Notes under the pieces: model-generated | What the model was told of the DNA's origin: nothing | What the model saw: the letters and a program-made list of their open reading frames with translations, nothing else | Database searches by the model: none | Assembly (NCBI RefSeq): GCF_001050035.1 | Contig: NZ_CVTA01000063.1 | Span: 124,001 to 188,000 of the forward strand | DNA length: 64,000 nt | Source of the DNA: Mycolicibacterium komanii | Lineage (GTDB): Bacteria; Actinomycetota; Actinomycetes; Mycobacteriales; Mycobacteriaceae | Reading direction: 5' to 3' | Shown: positions 60,373-64,000 of the stretch, one piece after another | Numbering within the stretch: position 1 is the first letter of the stretch | How the letters are laid out: each line of letters opens with the position of its first letter | Position numbers and translations under genes: made by a program

Positions 60373-60795
60373 TCAAGGCGCCACGAGATAGGGCGGCACG
60401 TCGGCCCCGCAGCCGTAGATATCGCCGATCACGGGCTGCCGGGTGGCCTTGACGGGCGCGGTCACTTGCACGGTCTGTTGCGTCGACGGCGGGATCAGCA
60501 CCTCGCGGCGACCGGTCTCGGCGCCGTCGATCGAACGTGCCCGCACGATGCAGACGGCCGGTCGGGACGGGTCTTCTCGCGTGACGCTGATCGTCACCGA
60601 CACCGTCTGATCGTCGACCAGCTCGTATGCGCTCAGCTCACCCTTGACGGGCTCGCCTTCGAACCGGTCGAACGCGACGACGGCGATCGCCACTCCCACC
60701 GCGAGGGCGAGCAGCGTGAAGCCGACGGCGATCCAACGGCGGCGGCCACCGGAGCGCCGCTGACGTCCATAGCGTGCGGCGGGGCGATCGATCAT
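60373..60795 (-). CDS. DUF4307 membrane-anchored protein (Rv1081c-like)
   Basis: 140 residues. A basic N-terminus (RYGRQRRSGGRRR), one membrane helix (WIAVGFTLLALAVGVAIAVVAF) and an outer domain: GELSAYELVDDQTVSVTISVTREDPSRPAVCIVRARSIDGAETGRREVLIPPS...VIGDIYGCGADVPPYL with two Cys. DUF4307 is found in actinobacteria with no known function. ATG at 60795. The 236-base gap to greA (60137-60372) has no gene; it must hold the greA promoter. Confidence 0.85.
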   Translation of the reverse strand: MIDRPAARYGRQRRSGGRRRWIAVGFTLLALAVGVAIAVVAFDRFEGEPVKGELSAYELVDDQTVSVTISVTREDPSRPAVCIVRARSIDGAETGRREVLIPPSTQQTVQVTAPVKATRQPVIGDIYGCGADVPPYLVAP

Positions 60796-60914
60796 CTAGT
60801 TTTCTATGCCCGTCGGTCGGATAGATCTACAGAACTGGAACTATAGGGACTACTGAAAAGTCTCCGCGGGTTGATATGGCCGGAGACGACAGCGCGATGG
60901 TAAGGCAGAGCAGG

Positions 60915-61784
60915 TTGAGCGAACTGCGGTTGATGGCGGTGCACGCCCACCCGGACGACGAGTCCAGCAAGGGCGCCGCCACGATGGCTCGGTACGTGGA
61001 CGAGGGCGTCCGCGTGCTCGTCGTGACGCTCACCGGCGGCGAACGCGGCGACATCCTCAACCCCGCCATGGACCTGCCCGAGGTGCACGGCCGGATGGCC
61101 GAGATCCGCCGCGACGAGATGGCCAAGGCCGCCGAGATCCTCGGCGTCGAACACCACTGGCTCGGCTTCGTCGACTCCGGCCTGCCCGAAGGCGACCCGC
61201 CGCCACCGCTGCCCGAGGGCTGCCTCGGCGTGGTCCCGCTCGAGCAACCGGCCGAGGCGCTGGTCCGCGTCGTGCGCGAGTTCCGGCCGCACGTGATGAC
61301 CACTTACGACGAGAACGGCGGCTATCCGCACCCGGACCACATCCGGTGCCACCAGGTGTCGATAGCGGCCTACGAGGCGGCCGGCGACCACCGCTTGTTC
61401 CCCGACGCCGGTGAGCCGTGGAACGTCCAGAAGCTGTACTACACCCATGGCTTCCTGCGGCAGCGCATGCAACTGCTGCAGGACGAGTTCGCCAAACACG
61501 GCGAGGTCGGGCCCTTCGACAAATGGCTCAAGCACTGGGACCCCGACCACGACATCTTCGCCAAGCGGGTGACCACCCGTATCGAGTGCGCCAAGTACTT
61601 CGCCGTGCGCGACGACGCGTTGCGCGCGCACGCCACCCAGATCGACCCCAACGGGGACTTCTTCCGTGCCCCGATCGAGTGGCAGCAACGGCTCTGGCCC
61701 ACCGAGGAGTTCGAACTGGCCCGCTCCCGGGTGCCCGTGTCGCTGCCCGAGGACGACCTCTTCGCCGGGATCGAGGACCGATGA
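60915..61784 (+). CDS. mca: Mycothiol S-conjugate amidase
   Basis: 289 residues from TTG 60915 ([16 protein letters not shown]), the start used by known Mca proteins; an ATG at 60876 would add 13 residues. Zinc amidase of the MshB/LmbE family. H12 and D15 (AHPDDE) and H142 (HPDHI) are the metal ligands; [12 protein letters not shown] and [12 protein letters not shown] are Mca signatures. It cleaves mycothiol-toxin conjugates into a mercapturic acid and GlcN-inositol. The stop overlaps the next gene by four bases. Confidence 0.95.
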   Translation: MSELRLMAVHAHPDDESSKGAATMARYVDEGVRVLVVTLTGGERGDILNPAMDLPEVHGRMAEIRRDEMAKAAEILGVEHHWLGFVDSGLPEGDPPPPLPEGCLGVVPLEQPAEALVRVVREFRPHVMTTYDENGGYPHPDHIRCHQVSIAAYEAAGDHRLFPDAGEPWNVQKLYYTHGFLRQRMQLLQDEFAKHGEVGPFDKWLKHWDPDHDIFAKRVTTRIECAKYFAVRDDALRAHATQIDPNGDFFRAPIEWQQRLWPTEEFELARSRVPVSLPEDDLFAGIEDR

Positions 61785-62065
61785 ATCTGCTGCTCGCCGT
61801 CGGCATGCTGGCCCAGGACCCGCCACGGGACACCGGACCGGACTTCGGAAAGGCCAGCCCGATCGGCCTGCTGGTCATCGTGTTGCTCCTGATCGGCACG
61901 TTCCTGCTGGTGTGGTCGATGAACCGGCAGCTGCGTAAGGTGCCGAAGTCGTTCGACGTGCCGGCCCCGGAGTCGGAACAGATCGCCGAGCCGTCCGATG
62001 GGGTGCAGGCGCCGAGCGAATCTGAGGCGCCGCCCGACGGGACGAAGCGTGAGCCCGGGGGCTAA
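61781..62065 (+). CDS. Small membrane protein coupled to mca (Rv1083-like)
   Basis: 94 residues. Short hydrophobic start ([10 protein letters not shown]), then one clear membrane helix ([21 protein letters not shown]) followed by [14 protein letters not shown] and an acidic, Pro-rich tail. ATG at 61781 overlaps the mca stop (ATGA). Its end overlaps the start of the DUF255 gene by 17 bases, so three genes are translationally linked. Function unknown; its constant place with mca suggests a role in the same process. Confidence 0.88.
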   Translation: MNLLLAVGMLAQDPPRDTGPDFGKASPIGLLVIVLLLIGTFLLVWSMNRQLRKVPKSFDVPAPESEQIAEPSDGVQAPSESEAPPDGTKREPGG

Positions 62066-64000
62066 CACCCTCGCGCGGGCTACCAGCCCGTATCTGCGTC
62101 AGCACGCCGACAATCCGGTGCACTGGCGCGAATGGACGCCCGAGGCGCTGGCCGAGGCGGCCGCTCGTGACGTGCCGATCCTGCTTTCGATCGGCTACGC
62201 GGCCTGCCATTGGTGCCACGTCATGGCCCACGAGTCGTTCGCCGACGACCAGGTGGCTGCGGCGATGAACGACGGCTTCGTCTGCATCAAGGTCGACCGC
62301 GAGGAGCGCCCCGACCTCGACGCGGTGTACATGAACGCGACGGTCGCGCTGACGGGCCAAGGTGGCTGGCCGATGACCTGCTTCCTCACCCCGGACGGCA
62401 GGCCGTTCTTCTGCGGCACCTACTACCCGAAGCCGACGTTCCTCCAACTGCTGGCCGCGGTGACCGATACCTGGCGCAACCGCCGCGTTGATGTGGAAGA
62501 GGCGTCCGACCGGATCACCGAGGAGCTGCGGTCGATGACGGCCGGGCTGCCCGGCGGGGGACCGCCGCTGCAACCGGCCCTTTGCGACCACGCCGTCGCC
62601 ACGGTGCTGCAGGACGAGGACGTGGCGCGCGGCGGGTTCGCCACGAATCCGACGGGCGCTCCGAAGTTTCCGCCGTCGGCGTTGCTCGAGGGGCTGTTGC
62701 GCAACCACGAGCGCACCGGCGACATCATGCCCTCAGAAACCGTCGAGCGCACCTGCGCGGCGATGGTGCGCGGCGGCATCTACGACCAGTTGGCCGGCGG
62801 TTTCGCCCGCTACAGCGTCGACGCGGCCTGGGTGGTTCCGCACTTCGAGAAGATGCTGTATGACAACGCCCTGCTGTTGCGGGTGTACGCCCACTGGGCG
62901 CGGCGGACCGGAAACCCCTTGGCGCACAGAGTCGCCGCCGAGACAGCAGCGTTCATGACCGACGAGCTCGGTGCCGACGGCATGTTCACCTCGTCGTTGG
63001 ACGCCGACGCGGCCGGGGTGGAGGGGCTGACCTACGTGTTCACCCCCGAACAGCTGCGCGAGGTCCTCGGCGGCGAGGACGGCCGTTGGGCCGCAGGGCT
63101 TTTCGCGGTGACCGACGACGGCACCTTCGAGCGTGGCGCGTCGGTGCTGCAGTTGCCGCGCGACCCCGACGATCCGGAGCGGTTCGCCAGGGTGCGGACG
63201 GCGTTGTGGGCGGCCCGGCTCACCCGGCCGCAACCCGGCCGCGACGACAAGGTCGTCACCGCGTGGAACGGGCTGGCGATCACCGCGCTGGCGGAAGCCG
63301 CCGTCGCACTCGACCGGCCCGAATTGCTCGACGCCGCAACGCGATGCGCGCAGTCGATCTGGGACCTGCACATGGTCGACGGCAGGCTCCGGCGGGCCAG
63401 CCTCGGCGGGGTGGTGGGCGACAGCACCGGAATCCTCGAGGACCACGGCGCGCTGGCCACCGGCCTGCTGACCGTTCACCAGATGACCGGCGGCCCGCAC
63501 TGGCTGGAGGCGGCGACGACGCTGCTCGACATCGCGCTCGACCACTTCGCCGACCCGGAGCGCCCCGGCCGCTGGTTCGACACCGCCGACGACGCCGAGG
63601 CCTTGATGGTTCGCCCGGCCGATCCACTCGACGGCGCGACGCCGTCGGGAGCGTCGCTGATCGCCGAGGCGCTGCTCACCGCCGCGCACCTCGCACCTGC
63701 CGAACGCGCCGACCGCTACGCCATGGCCGCCGACGCGACCCTGGCGGCGGCCACACCGATCCTGGCCCGGCTGCCGCGCTCGGGCGGGCACTGGCTCGCG
63801 GTCGCCGAGGCGGCCGTGCGCGGGTCCATCCAGATCGCGGTGGCGTGCGATCCCGAGCACTCGGAACTGTTGACGGCCGCGCGGCGGCTCGCCCCGGGCG
63901 GGGCGGTCGTCGTCGGTGGTGCGGTGAACTCGTCGGAACTGCTGAACGACCGCGACCGCGTCGACGGTGCCGACGCCGCCTATGTGTGCCGCGGCAAAAC
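62049..64000 (+). CDS. DUF255 thioredoxin-domain protein (Rv1084-like), cut by the window end
   Basis: Open from GTG 62049 to the last base, at least 650 residues. The start lies inside the end of the small membrane protein gene. N-terminal thioredoxin-like domain: LRQHADNPVHWREWTPEAL, C53 and C56 in ACHWCHVM, CIKVDREERPDLD, and QGGWPMTCFLTPDGRPFFCGTYYP. The rest is an alpha/alpha barrel like YyaL or N-acylglucosamine epimerases (HFEKMLYDNALLLRVYAHW, KVVTAWNGLAITALAEAA). The biochemical role is unknown. Homologues have about 670 residues, so only the last few are missing. Its reading frame has no stop within the window. Confidence 0.93.
   Translation, partial: MSPGANTLARATSPYLRQHADNPVHWREWTPEALAEAAARDVPILLSIGYAACHWCHVMAHESFADDQVAAAMNDGFVCIKVDREERPDLDAVYMNATVALTGQGGWPMTCFLTPDGRPFFCGTYYPKPTFLQLLAAVTDTWRNRRVDVEEASDRITEELRSMTAGLPGGGPPLQPALCDHAVATVLQDEDVARGGFATNPTGAPKFPPSALLEGLLRNHERTGDIMPSETVERTCAAMVRGGIYDQLAGGFARYSVDAAWVVPHFEKMLYDNALLLRVYAHWARRTGNPLAHRVAAETAAFMTDELGADGMFTSSLDADAAGVEGLTYVFTPEQLREVLGGEDGRWAAGLFAVTDDGTFERGASVLQLPRDPDDPERFARVRTALWAARLTRPQPGRDDKVVTAWNGLAITALAEAAVALDRPELLDAATRCAQSIWDLHMVDGRLRRASLGGVVGDSTGILEDHGALATGLLTVHQMTGGPHWLEAATTLLDIALDHFADPERPGRWFDTADDAEALMVRPADPLDGATPSGASLIAEALLTAAHLAPAERADRYAMAADATLAAATPILARLPRSGGHWLAVAEAAVRGSIQIAVACDPEHSELLTAARRLAPGGAVVVGGAVNSSELLNDRDRVDGADAAYVCRGK

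Overview
The window is high-GC DNA from a mycobacterium, most likely a fast-growing environmental Mycolicibacterium-type species. The evidence is a mycothiol conjugate amidase (Mca), an antigen-85-type mycolyltransferase, an EmbR regulator, DUF732 exported proteins, Pra-type proline-rich membrane proteins, LpqV and a KstR-type operator. The order of genes from about 32 kb to the end follows the M. tuberculosis block Rv1057-Rv1084 (beta-propeller, Rv1059, Rv1062, Rv1063c, lpqV, Rv1065, Rv1066, Rv1069c, echA8, echA9, Rv1072, fadA3, Rv1075c, lipU, cbs, pra, metB, greA, Rv1081c, mca, Rv1083, Rv1084), as far as I can recall it. The PE_PGRS genes and fadD14 of that species are missing here. No IS element, phage, CRISPR array, rRNA or intact tRNA was seen.

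Left part (1-24.4 kb), accessory. It opens with two degenerate tRNA 3' ends flanking a gene for a repetitive exported protein. Then come a deaminase, a tandem pair of membrane paralogues, a DUF218 protein, an R2-like ligand-binding oxidase translationally coupled to a TetR regulator with its palindrome, a three-gene envelope operon (8.6-10.3 kb), an FNT channel coupled to cyanase, and a large exported C39-type cysteine peptidase. Further on are an orphan LuxR-type regulator, a predicted Tat-exported acetamidase/formamidase lipoprotein, an ArsR/SRPBCC pair diverging from an NAD(P)-binding protein, a DUF4344 metallopeptidase lipoprotein, an S51-type peptidase with a coupled Cys-containing partner, and a large exported internally repeated protein.

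Middle (24.4-40 kb). The ectABCD cluster makes ectoine and hydroxyectoine. It is followed by a DUF732 protein, an antigen-85 homologue, and a signalling group: GAF-ANTAR, STAS, HATPase, and a STAS protein without a phosphoacceptor Ser, the last preceded by a SigF-like promoter. Next are a beta-propeller, a frameshifted alpha/beta hydrolase, two convergent exported paralogues, an SCP-x-type thiolase, another DUF732 protein, and an embR-kinase pair. A perfect KstR-type motif precedes the Rv1059 homologue.

Right part (40-64 kb), core. Two convergent patatins, lpqV, and a short Cys-Cys leader ORF ahead of cysteine dioxygenase and rhodanese are followed by a membrane alpha/beta hydrolase and echA9-echA8. 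Next are a Bax-inhibitor-1 protein, a nuclease-like gene bracketed by related palindromes, fadA3, a GDSL esterase and lipU. The window ends with cbs, two Pro-rich membrane proteins, a glutaryl-CoA-dehydrogenase-like enzyme, metB, a GPP34 protein, greA, a DUF4307 protein, mca, a small membrane protein and a DUF255 protein cut by the window end. Sulfur metabolism is a theme here: cysteine dioxygenase, rhodanese, cbs, metB and mca.
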